Source: Synechococcus sp. CS-1328
GTDB taxonomy: Bacteria; Cyanobacteriota; Cyanobacteriia; PCC-6307; Cyanobiaceae
Assembly (NCBI RefSeq): GCF_025128095.1
Contig: NZ_JAHLYT010000050.1
Span: 1-53,066, forward strand
Length of the DNA stretch: 53,066 nt
Direction of reading: 5' to 3'
The position numbers were made by a program, and so were the translations under genes. Shown one piece after another: positions 10,419 to 22,171 of the stretch; the stretch's first letter is position 1, and each line of letters opens with the position of its first letter. Below the pieces are notes generated by a model, which saw only the letters and a program-made list of their open reading frames with translations, did no database searches and was not told the origin of the DNA.

Positions 10419-11837
10419 TCAGGCGGCCAGGTTGCGGAAGCGGGTGAACTGGGGCTCGAACAGCAGCTTCACCGTGCCCACCGGCCCGTTGCGGTGCTTG
10501 GTCACGATCACCTCGGTGATGCCGCGATCGGGCGTGTCGGGGTTGTAGTACTCGTCGCGGTAGATCATCAACACCAGGTCGGCGTCCTGTTCGATCGAGC
10601 CCGATTCCCGCAGGTCACTGAGCATCGGCCGCTTGTTGGTGCGCGACTCGACGCCACGGCTGAGCTGGGAGAGGGCCACCACCGGCACGTTGAGTTCGCG
10701 GGCCATCTGCTTGAGGCCGCGGGTGATGCGGGAGAGTTCCTGGACGCGGTTATCAGAACCCGACCCCTCCATCAACTGGAGGTAGTCGATCACCACCAGG
10801 CCCAGTTCCTTGCCGCTCTCGGCCATCAGCCGGCGACAGAGGGAGCGCATCTCCAGCACGCCGGAATTGGGCTTGTCGTCGATGAAGATCGGCATCTGGC
10901 CCAGGGTGTTGATGCCCTGCCCCAGCAGCGGCCACTCCTCCTGCTGCAGCCGGCCGGTGCGCAGCCGGCCGCTCTCGATACCCACCTCCATGGCCAGCAG
11001 CCGGTAGGTGAGCTGCTCCTTGCTCATCTCCAGTGAAAACACGCAGACCGGCAGGTTGTGGAGCTGGGCCACGTTCTTGGCCAGGTTCAGGGTGATGGCG
11101 GTCTTGCCCATGGCAGGGCGGCCGGCCACGATGATCAGGTCACTGCGCTGGAGCCCCTGGGTCATGGCGTCAAGGTCGTAGAAGTTCACCGGGATACCGG
11201 CCACGGCCGTGCCCAGGGAGCGGCTCTCGATCTCGTTGAAGGTGCTGGTGAGGATCTCGGCGGTGGGGGTGAGGCCGGCGCTGGGCCTCTGCTGGCTGAT
11301 CGCGAAGATCTTCTGCTCCGCTTCATCGAGCACCTGCTCCATCGGCTTGGTCTGCTCAAAGCCGAGCCGGATCACCTCGTTGCCCGACTTGATCAGCTGG
11401 CGGCGCAGGTACTTGTCCATCACCAGGCGCGCCACCTGGTCGATCGAGGCGGTCGAGAGGGTGCGTTCCACCAGCTCCACCAGCCGTCCGCTGCCGCCCA
11501 CCTTCTCCAGGTGGCCCGTATCCGCCAGCCAGGCCGCCATGGCAGTGAGGTCGGTGGGCTTGCCCTGGCTGTGCAGCATCAGGGCGGTGCGGTAGATCTC
11601 GCGGTGGGCGCCCAGGTAGAACGCCTCCGGCTGCACCACGTCGGCGATGCGGCCAATCGCATCGGGATCGAGCAGGATGCCACCCAGCACGGCCTCCTCG
11701 GCCTCCAGGTTCTGGGGTGGTACCGAATCGGGCAGCGCCTCGAAGCTTGCCTCTGCGGCGGCCCGTGCGCGGCGGCGCGGGCCGGGATCGGCCGCATCGC
11801 TGGGACTATCGCTGGGAATCGGAGGCGCGCTCACCAT
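10419..11837 (-). CDS. dnaB: replicative DNA helicase DnaB
   Basis: This is the hexameric replicative helicase that unwinds DNA at the fork. The start ATG 11837 is preferred over one 15 codons upstream because the upstream residues are atypical (Cys/Arg-rich); it gives 472 residues. The N-terminal DnaB domain starts at PPQNLEAEEAVLGGILLDPD (about residue 40). The RecA-like ATPase domain carries Walker A in IIVAGRPAMGKTAITLNLA, the segment VCVFSLEMSKEQL, the Walker B region LGLVVIDYLQLMEG, and the arginine-rich end TVKLLFEPQFTRF. The helicase core is contiguous, with no intein. It lies downstream of rplI, separated by a hairpin. rplI-dnaB adjacency is common in bacteria. Confidence 0.97.
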   Translation of the reverse strand: MVSAPPIPSDSPSDAADPGPRRRARAAAEASFEALPDSVPPQNLEAEEAVLGGILLDPDAIGRIADVVQPEAFYLGAHREIYRTALMLHSQGKPTDLTAMAAWLADTGHLEKVGGSGRLVELVERTLSTASIDQVARLVMDKYLRRQLIKSGNEVIRLGFEQTKPMEQVLDEAEQKIFAISQQRPSAGLTPTAEILTSTFNEIESRSLGTAVAGIPVNFYDLDAMTQGLQRSDLIIVAGRPAMGKTAITLNLAKNVAQLHNLPVCVFSLEMSKEQLTYRLLAMEVGIESGRLRTGRLQQEEWPLLGQGINTLGQMPIFIDDKPNSGVLEMRSLCRRLMAESGKELGLVVIDYLQLMEGSGSDNRVQELSRITRGLKQMARELNVPVVALSQLSRGVESRTNKRPMLSDLRESGSIEQDADLVLMIYRDEYYNPDTPDRGITEVIVTKHRNGPVGTVKLLFEPQFTRFRNLAA

Positions 11838-11889
11838 CGGCCGCCATGGAAGGGTGTGGAAACAGCACCGTAGACGGCACACACGACAA

Positions 11890-11919
11890 CGCCGTCAAGG
11901 CCCGCAGGCCCCGACGGCG
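11890..11919. terminator. GC-rich hairpin between rplI and dnaB
   Basis: CGCCGTC at 11890-11896 pairs with GACGGCG at 11913-11919, and an inner GGCC/GGCC pair extends the stem. On the minus strand it lies 33 bases after the rplI stop and upstream of dnaB. It may attenuate or end rplI transcription. There is no clear U-run. Confidence 0.45.
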
Positions 11920-11952
11920 TGACGTTGGCGGCAGCCATGGTCGCCGCAGCGA

Positions 11953-12411
11953 TCAGTAGCTGACCACTTCGAGATTGAGCTCGGCGGTGACGTCGTGGTG
12001 GAGCTTCACCTGCACCTTGTAGGAGCCGGTGCGATGGATCTCGGGCACCAGGATGTGGCGGCGATCCACCTCTTTCTTGGTGGCGGCTTCGATGGCCTCG
12101 GCCACGTCGCCGTTGGTCACCGTGCCGAAGAGCACATCGTCGTTGCCGGCTTGCTTCTTGATCGTGAAGCGGCCGATCGTGGCCAGGGCGGTGCGGAAGG
12201 CTTCTGCCTCGGCCTTGAGGGCGGCCTGGCGTTCGGCCTCCTTGGCCCGGCGGGCCTCCACCTGACGCATCACCGCGGGGGTCACGGGGATGGCCTTGCC
12301 GGTGGGCAGGAGGAAGTTACGGGCGTAGCCGGGGGCCACATCCACGAGATCGCCGTCCTTGCCCAGGCTGAGGACGTCCTCGTTCAGTACGACTTGTACG
12401 CGCTTGGCCAT
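11953..12411 (-). CDS. rplI: 50S ribosomal protein L9
   Basis: This is a full-length L9 of 152 residues. The N-terminal rRNA-binding domain is nearly textbook ([20 protein letters not shown], then [20 protein letters not shown]), followed by the long connecting helix rich in Ala, Glu and Arg (about residues 45-75), and the C-terminal domain ([40 protein letters not shown]). L9 binds helix 76 of 23S rRNA at the base of the L1 stalk. The gene is 115 bases upstream of dnaB on the same strand, with a hairpin between them. Confidence 0.97.
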   Translation of the reverse strand: MAKRVQVVLNEDVLSLGKDGDLVDVAPGYARNFLLPTGKAIPVTPAVMRQVEARRAKEAERQAALKAEAEAFRTALATIGRFTIKKQAGNDDVLFGTVTNGDVAEAIEAATKKEVDRRHILVPEIHRTGSYKVQVKLHHDVTAELNLEVVSY

Positions 12412-12448
12412 GGATTCGAAACCGACGCTCTGACGAAAAACCGATTGT

Positions 12449-13474
12449 TCAACCTACGCCACCGGCCGCGCCCCGCTCCTGGGCATCCGCCAGGGTGGGG
12501 CCGCCGAGGGCCGCCTTGGGCAGCCGCACCTTGGTGGCCAGACCCAGGGCCCGCATCAGGCGGATGTGTTCCCAGGTGAGATCGATCTGACCGGGCTCCA
12601 GACCCTGCCGGGCCGAATGGGGGAAGGCATGGTGGTTGTTGTGCCAGCCCTCGCCGAAGGTGAGCGCCGCCACCCAGGGGTTGTTGCGGGAGGCATCGCC
12701 GCTGGCATGGCTGACCCGACCCCAGCAGTGGGTGGCGGAATTGACCAGCCAGGTGGCGTGATACACGAGCACCAGGCGGAGGGGAATGCCCCAGAGCACC
12801 AGGGCCCAGCCGCCGGCACCGGTGACGGTGCCGATCCAGAAGAGCAGGCCGGCCAGGGGGAGCTGCAGGGCCAGGAACCAGTTGTTCAGCCAGCGGTAGT
12901 AGGGATCGGCGGCGAGATCACCCGTGAGTCGGGGCACGGCGCCCATGGCCGGGATGTCCTGGAACATCCAGCCCATGTGGCTCCACCAGAAGCCACGGTG
13001 GCTGTTGTGATGATCCGCATCCGTATCAGAAAACTTGTGATGGTGGCGGTGCAGACCCGCCCAGTCGATCGGGCCGTGCTGGCAGCTGAGGGCGCCACAG
13101 GTGGCGAAGAAGCGTTCCAGCCACTGGGGCACCCGGAAGGCGCGATGGCTGAGCAGCCGGTGATAGCCGATCGTCACGCCCAGGCAGGCGGTGACCCAGT
13201 AGAGAACCACCAGCGAGGCCACGGCGGGCACGCTCCAGAAGCGGGGCAACAGGGCCAGCAGCGCCAGCGCGTGGATCGTCGTCATGAAGGCGATGGTGAT
13301 CCAGCTGCTGCCAGTCGGAATCTTCGGCGTGGGCTCACCGCGGCGGGGGCGACGCAGCCGGGCGGAGCGCTGCAGGGCATCCAGGGAAACGACGGAAGCT
13401 GCCTGGTGGCTGCGCAGACCGGCGGCAGGGACGGCAGCCGGGGCGACTGGAGAACGTGTGGCTGTGGCGGTCAT
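12449..13474 (-). CDS. desC: acyl-lipid delta-9 fatty acid desaturase
   Basis: This membrane di-iron desaturase introduces the first double bond into acyl chains of membrane lipids using reduced ferredoxin. The ATG 13474 (MTATATRSP) gives 341 residues. The three histidine boxes are intact: [22 protein letters not shown] (an extended second box) and the third in [10 protein letters not shown], with an additional conserved [14 protein letters not shown]. Transmembrane pairs flank the first box ([29 protein letters not shown]) and lie in the middle ([15 protein letters not shown]). The N-terminal 60 residues are poorly conserved. The strong similarity to the desaturase at 14373-15443 shows duplication. 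A gene of opposite orientation begins 58 bases upstream, so the two promoters share that gap. Confidence 0.92.
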   Translation of the reverse strand: MTATATRSPVAPAAVPAAGLRSHQAASVVSLDALQRSARLRRPRRGEPTPKIPTGSSWITIAFMTTIHALALLALLPRFWSVPAVASLVVLYWVTACLGVTIGYHRLLSHRAFRVPQWLERFFATCGALSCQHGPIDWAGLHRHHHKFSDTDADHHNSHRGFWWSHMGWMFQDIPAMGAVPRLTGDLAADPYYRWLNNWFLALQLPLAGLLFWIGTVTGAGGWALVLWGIPLRLVLVYHATWLVNSATHCWGRVSHASGDASRNNPWVAALTFGEGWHNNHHAFPHSARQGLEPGQIDLTWEHIRLMRALGLATKVRLPKAALGGPTLADAQERGAAGGVG

Positions 13475-13532
13475 AACGGACCGACTCCTGATCAATCGAT
13501 AAGATGGTAGCAATACGGATCCTGATCAGCAA

Positions 13533-14342
13533 GTGGGCTATCGAGACAAGCTCGGTGCGGGCCGCGCCGCCTTCGCCCATCTGATCAAGGTGTGGCATGA
13601 GCGCAACGACTGGAGTCACCGGGTGCTGCCCGGCCTGGCCGAGGCCCTCGACCTGGGCAAGGTGCACAACTCCCAGATCTCGATGCTGCGCAACGGCAAG
13701 CTCGCCTCCCCCGGGCCGGAGGTGTTTCTCGCCCTCGGCAGTGTCAACCAGTGGCTGGCGGCCCAGCCACCCGGCCAACCGCTCACCGCTGACCTGCGCC
13801 AGCTGCTGCTGGACACCCCCGAAGCCCTGGAGGCCCTGGCGGTGTCCGCCCAGCCCGTGACCGATCCCCACGGCGGCGTGCTTGGTCCGGGGGAGCTGCT
13901 GGAGGTGTTCGTGGGCGTGCGCCAGCCGCCGCCGGCCTTTGATCTGCGCATCGCCGATGCCGAGGCCGCCGGCCTCAGTGCCGCCCTGGCCCTGCTGTTC
14001 ACCGCCGGCCAGCCCTGGCGGCAGTGCCGCACGCAGCTCCTGGAGGCCTATCCGGTGGCCCGTCGCCAGCGCCGCGAACGCTTCGCGGAGGTGATGGCCG
14101 GCCAGAGCGATTACAACGCCAGCGAACTGGATGCCGAACTGCCCGATCTGCGCCGCACCCTGGCGGCCCTGGGGGTGGCGGGGGAACAGGAGCTGAGCGC
14201 CGATCAGTTCCTGGAGCTCCTGCGCGACAAGGCCCGGCAGCAACGGATCGGCATGAACGGCCGCTCCATCGACCTGGCGGCGGCGATCCGGCGGGAACTC
14301 GGGACGATGCCAGGGCGGGAGACAGGATCGGGCGAAGCCTGA
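13533..14342 (+). CDS. conserved hypothetical protein between two desaturase genes
   Basis: The 269-residue soluble protein uses GTG at 13533. The N-terminus (GRAAFAHLIKVWHERNDWSH, RVLPGLAEALDLGKVHNSQI, SMLRNGKLASPGPEVFLALG) resembles a helical nucleic-acid-binding or XRE-like module: a helix, a turn with HNSQISMLRNGK and another helix. The C-terminal half is helical and Ala/Leu/Arg-rich, with RRQRRERFAEVMAGQSDYNA and KARQQRIGMNGRSIDLAAAI. No enzyme motif, signal or membrane segment appears. It is transcribed divergently from desC and converges on the second desaturase, leaving 30 bases between stops. It could regulate these desaturases, but that is inference from position and the HTH-like start only. 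Confidence 0.7.
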   Translation: MGYRDKLGAGRAAFAHLIKVWHERNDWSHRVLPGLAEALDLGKVHNSQISMLRNGKLASPGPEVFLALGSVNQWLAAQPPGQPLTADLRQLLLDTPEALEALAVSAQPVTDPHGGVLGPGELLEVFVGVRQPPPAFDLRIADAEAAGLSAALALLFTAGQPWRQCRTQLLEAYPVARRQRRERFAEVMAGQSDYNASELDAELPDLRRTLAALGVAGEQELSADQFLELLRDKARQQRIGMNGRSIDLAAAIRRELGTMPGRETGSGEA

Positions 14343-14372
14343 GGGAAGGCTCAACTCAACGGCACTGCGGCG

Positions 14373-15443
14373 TCAGGCCCGGTAGTGGGCCACACGGACG
14401 CGCCGCGCCCAGCCGAAGGCCCGCAGCAACTTGATGTGCTCCCAGGTGATGTCGAACTCGAACCAGCGCAGGCCGTGGCGGGCCGAATGGGGATGGGCAT
14501 GGTGGTTGTTGTGCCAGCCCTCGCCGAAGCTGAGCAGCGCCACCCACCAGCAGTTGCGCGACAGATCGGGGCAATCGAAATTGCGATAGCCGAAGGCATG
14601 GGTGGCCGAATTCACCAGCCAGGTGACGTGATACACGAGCACCAGGCGCAGCGGAATCGCCCAGAGCACCAGGCCCAGGCCACCGCCCCGCACGCCGGCC
14701 CGTTCGCCATACCAATAGAGCGCCGCCCCGAGGGGCAGTTGCAGCAGCAGGAACCAGCGGTCGAGCCAGCGGTAGAAGGGATCGCGCTGCAGATCACCGG
14801 TGAAGCGCGCCACATGCTGCACCGCCGGAATCTCGTGCAGCATCCATTCGCTATGGGCCCACCAGAGGCCGCGGGCGGCGTCGTGGTGGTCGTTGGGCTG
14901 ATCAGAGAACTTGTGGTGATGGCGGTGCAGACCCACCCATTCGATCGGGCCGCTCTGGCAGGCCAGGGTGCCCATCAGCACCAGGGTGCGCTCCAGCCAG
15001 AGGGGCGCCACGAAGCTGCGGTGCGCCACCAGGCGATGCAGGCCCAGGGTGACGCCCAGCACCGTGACCCAGTAGAGCAAGGCCAGCGCCGCCAACCCCT
15101 GCCAGCTCCAGAACTGCGGCAGCAGCGCAAACACGGCCCCCACATGGATGGCCAGCATGAAACCGGTGGTGCCGAGCTTGAACTTGCGTTGCCGCGGCGG
15201 CAGCGGCAGGCGCCGGGCCGCCAGGGCGGCGCGGATGCGGGCCTCCTTGCGCTCGCGATGGGCGGTGCTGAGGGCTTCAGCCCCATCGGCCGGATCAAAA
15301 CCGGGCTCAAAACTGTGATCCGCTTCGGACTGACCGGATCGCGGCGCGGCGGGCACTGAACTCAACGCTTCTGGACTGGAAACCAAGGAACTCTCCGGGT
15401 ATCTCGTGCCTTGGCTTCTCCGTTCTGTAGCCAATGCAGCCAA
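14373..15443 (-). CDS. acyl-lipid/acyl-CoA delta-9 desaturase, second copy
   Basis: This is a second desaturase of 356 residues with the same three histidine boxes as des[23 protein letters not shown] and [17 protein letters not shown]. The core from QRKFKLGTTGFMLAIHVGAV onwards aligns well with the first copy by eye. The start is uncertain: the frame opens at TTG 15443, with GTG 15356 as a plausible alternative. About 85 N-terminal residues are charged, disordered and unlike the first copy. The two enzymes may differ in substrate position or in temperature or light regulation, which cannot be read from sequence. The upstream gap to the PLP-enzyme gene is only about 34 bases, so the divergent promoters must overlap coding ends. 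Confidence 0.9.
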   Translation of the reverse strand: MAALATERRSQGTRYPESSLVSSPEALSSVPAAPRSGQSEADHSFEPGFDPADGAEALSTAHRERKEARIRAALAARRLPLPPRQRKFKLGTTGFMLAIHVGAVFALLPQFWSWQGLAALALLYWVTVLGVTLGLHRLVAHRSFVAPLWLERTLVLMGTLACQSGPIEWVGLHRHHHKFSDQPNDHHDAARGLWWAHSEWMLHEIPAVQHVARFTGDLQRDPFYRWLDRWFLLLQLPLGAALYWYGERAGVRGGGLGLVLWAIPLRLVLVYHVTWLVNSATHAFGYRNFDCPDLSRNCWWVALLSFGEGWHNNHHAHPHSARHGLRWFEFDITWEHIKLLRAFGWARRVRVAHYRA

Positions 15444-15477
15444 GGAAATCTAACGGGCGGCAGCATGGGGCCTGCCG

Positions 15478-16776
15478 ATGCACCGTTCGCCGATGGGCCT
15501 GCCCGCCGCCAAGCCCAGCGCTGCCCAGCGGGACTGGGCCCGGCAGCGGCTGGAGACCGCCCTGCAGGGGATCGCCCCCCAGGTGGCGGCGCGCACGGCT
15601 GCGGTGCGTCCCCGCCTCGAACGGGTGCTGGAGGCCTTTGCAGCGGAAGGGCTGGGGGTGCAGCACTTCGCCTCGGTGAGCGGCTATGGCCACGGTGATC
15701 TGGGCCGGGAGGTGCTGGATCGGGTCTTCGCCCGGGTGCTGCAGGCGGAGGCGGCCGCGGTGCGGCTGCAGTTCGTGAGCGGCACCCACGCCATCGCCGC
15801 GGCCCTGTTCGGTGTGCTGCGCCCCGGTGATCGGCTGCTGGCCCTCACCGGCCGCCCCTACGACACCCTCGAGGAGGTGATCGGCATCCGCGGCAGCGGC
15901 CAGGGTTCGCTGGCCGAGTTCGGCATCACCTACGACGAACTCGCCCTCACCCCGGATGGGCGGGTGGACACCGATCGGCTGGCGGAGGCCCTGGCCCTGC
16001 CCACCCGCATGGTGCTGATCCAGCGCAGCTGCGGCTACAGCTGGCGGCCATCCCTGGACGTGGCGGAGATCGGCCGGCTCTGCGAACGGGTGAAGGCCCT
16101 CCAGAGCGGCGTGGTGTGCTTCGTGGACAACTGCTACGGCGAGCTGGTGCAGGAGCAGGAGCCAACGGCGGTGGGGGCCGATCTGATCGCCGGCTCCCTG
16201 ATCAAGAATCTGGGCGGCACCATCGCCCCCAGCGGCGGCTATGTGGCCGGCCGCGCCGATCTGGTCGAGCAGGCCTGCTGCCGCCTCACTGCGCCTGGCA
16301 TCGGCAGCGAGGGCGGCAGCGGCTTCGATCTGCACCGTCTGCTCTTCCAGGGCCTGTTCCTGGCCCCGCAGATGGTGGGCGAGGCGCTGATCGGCGCTGA
16401 TCTGGTGGCCACGGTGTTCGCCGAGCTGGGCTACGCCACCAACCCCGGCCCCGGAGCCAGCCGCAGCGACATCATTCAGGCAGTGCGGCTGGGGAATCCC
16501 GATCGGCTGCGGCAGATCTGCCGCGCCTTTCAGGCCGCCTCACCGGTGGGGGCCTATCTCGATCCGGTGCCGGCGCCGATGCCCGGCTATGCCAGCGAGC
16601 TGGTGATGGCCGGCGGCACCTTCATCGACGGCAGCACCAGTGAGTTTTCCGCCGATGCCCCCCTGCGGGTGCCCTATGTGCTCTACACCCAGGGCGGCAC
16701 CCACCACGCCCACGTGGCCATCGCCCTGGAGCGGGCCCTGGCGGCCCTCAAAGCGAACGACCTGATTCCCGATTGA
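15478..16776 (+). CDS. methionine gamma-lyase family PLP enzyme (aluminium-resistance/YnbB type)
   Basis: This fold-type I PLP enzyme has 432 residues and belongs to the family often annotated methionine gamma-lyase or aluminium resistance protein. Features are HFASVSGYGHGDLGREVLDR (about 60-80), substrate/PLP contacts in FVSGTHAIAAALFG and PYDTLEEVIG, the PLP aspartate in VVCFVDNCYGELV, and the Schiff-base lysine in GSLIKNLGGTIAPSGGYVAG. The C-terminal SELVMAGGTFIDGSTSEFSA and YTQGGTHHAHVAIALE are characteristic. ATG 15478 and ATG 15493 are both usable. The physiological substrate of cyanobacterial members is not established to my knowledge. gcvH follows 68 bases downstream on the same strand. 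Confidence 0.85.
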   Translation: MHRSPMGLPAAKPSAAQRDWARQRLETALQGIAPQVAARTAAVRPRLERVLEAFAAEGLGVQHFASVSGYGHGDLGREVLDRVFARVLQAEAAAVRLQFVSGTHAIAAALFGVLRPGDRLLALTGRPYDTLEEVIGIRGSGQGSLAEFGITYDELALTPDGRVDTDRLAEALALPTRMVLIQRSCGYSWRPSLDVAEIGRLCERVKALQSGVVCFVDNCYGELVQEQEPTAVGADLIAGSLIKNLGGTIAPSGGYVAGRADLVEQACCRLTAPGIGSEGGSGFDLHRLLFQGLFLAPQMVGEALIGADLVATVFAELGYATNPGPGASRSDIIQAVRLGNPDRLRQICRAFQAASPVGAYLDPVPAPMPGYASELVMAGGTFIDGSTSEFSADAPLRVPYVLYTQGGTHHAHVAIALERALAALKANDLIPD

Positions 16777-16844
16777 CCAACCGGCGCCAGCGCCAGCGGC
16801 GGTGCCCTCCTCCAGACTGAGCCAGCACAGCCCCGCCTCCGGCC

Positions 16845-17234
16845 ATGGCACTCCACTTCCCCGACGACTGCCGCTACGCCGACAGCCATGAATACGTGCG
16901 CGGCGAGGGCGATCAGCTGCGGCTTGGGCTGAGCGCCTTCGCCATCGACCAACTCGGCGACATCGTCTTCGTGGAGCTGCCCGAGGTGGGGGCATCCCTG
17001 AAGCGGGGCGAGAGCTTCGGCAGCGTCGAATCGGTCAAGGCGGTGGAAGATCTGATGGCGCCGATCAGCGGTGTGGTGGAGGCGCGCAACGAGGCGGTGC
17101 TGGCCAGCCCGGAGGAACTGCAGAACGATCCCTACGGAGAAGGCTGGCTGCTGGTGGTGCGTCCCTCCGATCGCGGCGAGCTGGACTCGCTGCTGGAGGC
17201 GGCCAGCTACCAGGCGAAGGTGGAAGGCGCCTGA
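16845..17234 (+). CDS. gcvH: glycine cleavage system H protein
   Basis: GcvH carries a lipoyl arm that shuttles the aminomethyl group between the P, T and L proteins of the glycine cleavage complex, which is essential for photorespiratory glycine use in cyanobacteria. The 129 residues match the normal length. The lipoylation site is Lys65 in [15 protein letters not shown]. The N-terminal [20 protein letters not shown] and [20 protein letters not shown] are classic. It is followed 59 bases later by gcvP, so the two are a likely operon. The gap upstream is too short for a glycine riboswitch and I saw none. Confidence 0.97.
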   Translation: MALHFPDDCRYADSHEYVRGEGDQLRLGLSAFAIDQLGDIVFVELPEVGASLKRGESFGSVESVKAVEDLMAPISGVVEARNEAVLASPEELQNDPYGEGWLLVVRPSDRGELDSLLEAASYQAKVEGA

Positions 17235-17293
17235 GCCGACAAGAGAGCAGGCGAGCCTCCCTAGGATCCCGCCCGACCTTGGGCGCAGCTGCG

Positions 17294-20287
<2,994 letters not shown>

Positions 20288-20351
20288 TCGTTCAGGGGGT
20301 TACATCTTTTGGCGTAATAGCGCATCATTGCGACGTTTCGGGGCTGGTTCC

Positions 20352-20657
20352 ATGGGTAGCGGAGGCAACAGCGAAGATGGCTGGGGGACTCAGACCAACT
20401 CAGGACGCACGCTGCGCGCCCTGAACCGCCCTGAGGCCGAAGCGGTCTCGGGCCCCTCCCTGCCCCCTCTCCCCAGCATCAACCGCAGCAGCGGCAGCGA
20501 AGCCACCACCCGCAGCGATGGCACCAACGTGGTGCGGGTGCCCTTCGGCGTCCGCCAGCCCCGCCGTCTCCGGCCGACTCGGCCCGATCACTGGGCCACT
20601 CTGGTCCTGCCGTTCCAGGTCGGGGGCTCCACCCCGCCACCGCCCCAGGCCGCCTGA
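20352..20657 (+). CDS. hypothetical protein, 101 aa, Pro/Arg-rich
   Basis: The ATG at 20352 opens a 101-residue frame 64 bases after gcvP. The N-terminus is Gly/Ser/Asn-rich (MGSGGNSEDGWGTQ). The middle is Ser/Pro-rich, and a more ordered block NVVRVPFGVRQPRRLRPTRP is followed by DHWATLVLPFQVGGS. No motif, signal or helix is recognised. The frame is open further upstream into the end of gcvP, so the start is chosen by spacing. It may be a small cyanobacteria-specific protein. Confidence 0.55.
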   Translation: MGSGGNSEDGWGTQTNSGRTLRALNRPEAEAVSGPSLPPLPSINRSSGSEATTRSDGTNVVRVPFGVRQPRRLRPTRPDHWATLVLPFQVGGSTPPPPQAA

Positions 20658-20687
20658 GGGCGAGGACCAGGCGCGATCTATCCCGCC

Positions 20688-20764
20688 CCTGAAACCTGGC
20701 ACGAACCAGTTCAGGTCAGGAACCTGCACAGGACTGATGGGCGGCTCCCTTGCGGAGCAGGTTC
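20688..20764. terminator. two hairpins between convergent genes
   Basis: First hairpin: CCTGAA with CTGG at 20688-20699 pairs with CCAGTTCAGG at 20706-20715, with a 2-base bulge. Second: GAACCTGC at 20720-20727 pairs perfectly with GCAGGTTC at 20757-20764. They fill the gap between the convergent stops at 20657 and 20763, consistent with bidirectional termination. There is no U-run on either strand. Confidence 0.5.
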
Positions 20765-20981
20765 AAGCGGCGAAGCCCTGATCATCAGCAGCCAAGCTCT
20801 GATCCAGGAGGCGTCCGTCGATCTCAGCCTTCAGTTGATCGAGTGACGCGGCAGGGAACCGAAACGGCAACACCACCATCGGGCTGCGCTCAGGACGCAC
20901 CAGCCAGCCGGTTGGAACGATCGGAATCAGCACGAATCCTCGATAGCGCACCACCACGTTGTCCGGGATAACTGGAGCCAT
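20763..20981 (-). CDS. small conserved hypothetical protein, 72 aa
   Basis: The start ATG 20981 (MAPVIPDNVVVRYRGF) is preferred; a longer start at 21038 would add 19 unlike residues. The 72-residue product has a compact block VRYRGFVLIPIVPTGWLVRP, then FRFPAASLDQLKAEIDGRLL. A beta-rich start followed by one amphipathic helix suggests a small folded domain. I recall similar short proteins in picocyanobacteria but know no function. The stop overlaps the second hairpin of the terminator region. Confidence 0.6.
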   Translation of the reverse strand: MAPVIPDNVVVRYRGFVLIPIVPTGWLVRPERSPMVVLPFRFPAASLDQLKAEIDGRLLDQSLAADDQGFAA

Positions 20982-21191
20982 TGACGACAGCACCGATGAA
21001 GTGGAGTGGCCTCGGAGTTGCCACTCCGCCACACCCAACTCCGTGAAGAGCGTTACAACTCCATAGTGAGGCCATCATGGCCAGAGCATTGGTCGCGAAT
21101 GTATCGGATTGCGGATCAAGCGCGGCGGATTGAGATGAAGAAATTTGAAGCAATCGTGCCCATGGTGAAGAGACCTGGATGAGATGAAGAG

Positions 21192-21221
21192 GCCTGGATG
21201 AACAGAGTCGTCCATCCAGGC
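21192..21221 (-). terminator. hairpin downstream of rubrerythrin
   Basis: GCCTGGATG at 21192-21200 pairs with CATCCAGGC at 21213-21221, a 9-base perfect stem with a 12-base loop, 37 bases past the rubrerythrin stop on the minus strand. A near copy of the left arm and its flank (GATGAAGAG, CCTGGATGA) occurs just upstream at about 21165-21182, so the arm is partly duplicated. The rest of the gap 20982-21258 holds no gene; it is AT-rich and has no further clear signal. Confidence 0.6.
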
Positions 21222-21258
21222 TCACCCCTGATCCAATCCCCGTCCAACCGGCGATGAC

Positions 21259-21969
21259 TCAGGCCGCCAACAGTTCGGGCTCGCGATACGGGATGAAATT
21301 GGCCTTGCGGGTGCCGCAGATCGGGCAGGTCCAGTCGTCTGGAATGGCCTCGAAGGGCGTACCGGCGGCGATTCCGGAATCGGGATCCCCTTTGACAGGG
21401 TCGTAGATCATCGAACACACCTTGCAGATCCACAGCCCGGGCACCGGGGCCGTCTCGCCGGCCTGGCCCTTGCCTTGAAGCGCTTCGAGGGCAACGCCAT
21501 AGCGCTCGGCATGGTGGTGCTCGATCGGCGTGAGCAGGCCGAAGTTGCTGGCCGCCTTGCGGAAGATGCCGGCGTGTTCCTCGGATTCGTCGATCTGGTC
21601 CTGGAATTCAGCCGCGGCATCGGCATCCCGATCGAGGCGTGCCTGGGCCTCGAACTCCGGGTACATGGTGGTGTACTCGTAGGTTTCGCCCTCAATCGCC
21701 AGCTCCAGACAGCGGGCCAGCACAGCCTGCTTCTGCTCCTCGCTCAGACCGGCAGGATCGGCCACCACCAGCTCCGGATGGAGCAGGCGGAAGTGGGCGA
21801 AGGCATGCTCGGTTTCCTGATTGGCCGTGTCGCGGAAGAGCTTCGCCAGCTCGGCATTGCCCAGCTGCTTGGCCACATCGGCGAAGAAGAGATATTTGCG
21901 GTTGGCCATGCTCTCACCGCCGAAGGCGGCCTCGAGGTTGGCCTGGGTGGAGGGGTTGGACAGATCCAT
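21259..21969 (-). CDS. rubrerythrin
   Basis: Rubrerythrin is a cytoplasmic non-haem di-iron peroxidase that reduces hydrogen peroxide. The ATG 21969 (MDLSNPSTQANLEAAF) gives 236 residues. The N-terminal four-helix domain has the di-iron ligands in GESMANRKYLFFADVA, ANQETEHAFAHF, EGETYEYTTMYPEFEAQA and DESEEHAGIF. The C-terminal rubredoxin domain has both iron knuckles, WICKVCSMIYDP and WTCPICGTRKANFIPY. It lies just downstream of flv1 on the same strand (about 200 bases apart), so an O2/peroxide defence grouping is likely. Its own promoter should lie in 21970-22137. Confidence 0.95.
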   Translation of the reverse strand: MDLSNPSTQANLEAAFGGESMANRKYLFFADVAKQLGNAELAKLFRDTANQETEHAFAHFRLLHPELVVADPAGLSEEQKQAVLARCLELAIEGETYEYTTMYPEFEAQARLDRDADAAAEFQDQIDESEEHAGIFRKAASNFGLLTPIEHHHAERYGVALEALQGKGQAGETAPVPGLWICKVCSMIYDPVKGDPDSGIAAGTPFEAIPDDWTCPICGTRKANFIPYREPELLAA

Positions 21970-22137
21970 GACGGAAAAACGCAGAGGATGGAGCGCGGAA
22001 GGAAGGAGCCCAGAAGGATCAACCCGATCAGGATCGAACGCGAGAGGGATGGAGACCGGGCCCACCGATCTCCAGAGCTTACACGAAGTCATAACCACTT
22101 CGAGTTAGGGCCTGAAGGGTTTTGGCGAGCGGGCTTC

Positions 22138-22171
22138 CTCCTGCGGCCCCCTCACTCCTGCGGCCCCCTCA
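22138..22171. repeat. perfect 17-base tandem repeat overlapping the flv1 stop
   Basis: The unit CTCCTGCGGCCCCCTCA occurs twice head to tail (22138-22154, 22155-22171). The last three bases of the second copy are the flv1 stop codon on the minus strand, so the duplication copied the gene end and placed the extra copy in the 3' flank. It has no effect on the protein. Confidence 0.9.

Noticed and set aside
10419..11837. Intein in dnaB
   Set aside because: The helicase core is contiguous with normal length.
16777..16844. Glycine riboswitch before gcvH
   Set aside because: The gap is 68 bases, too short, and no conserved riboswitch core is visible.
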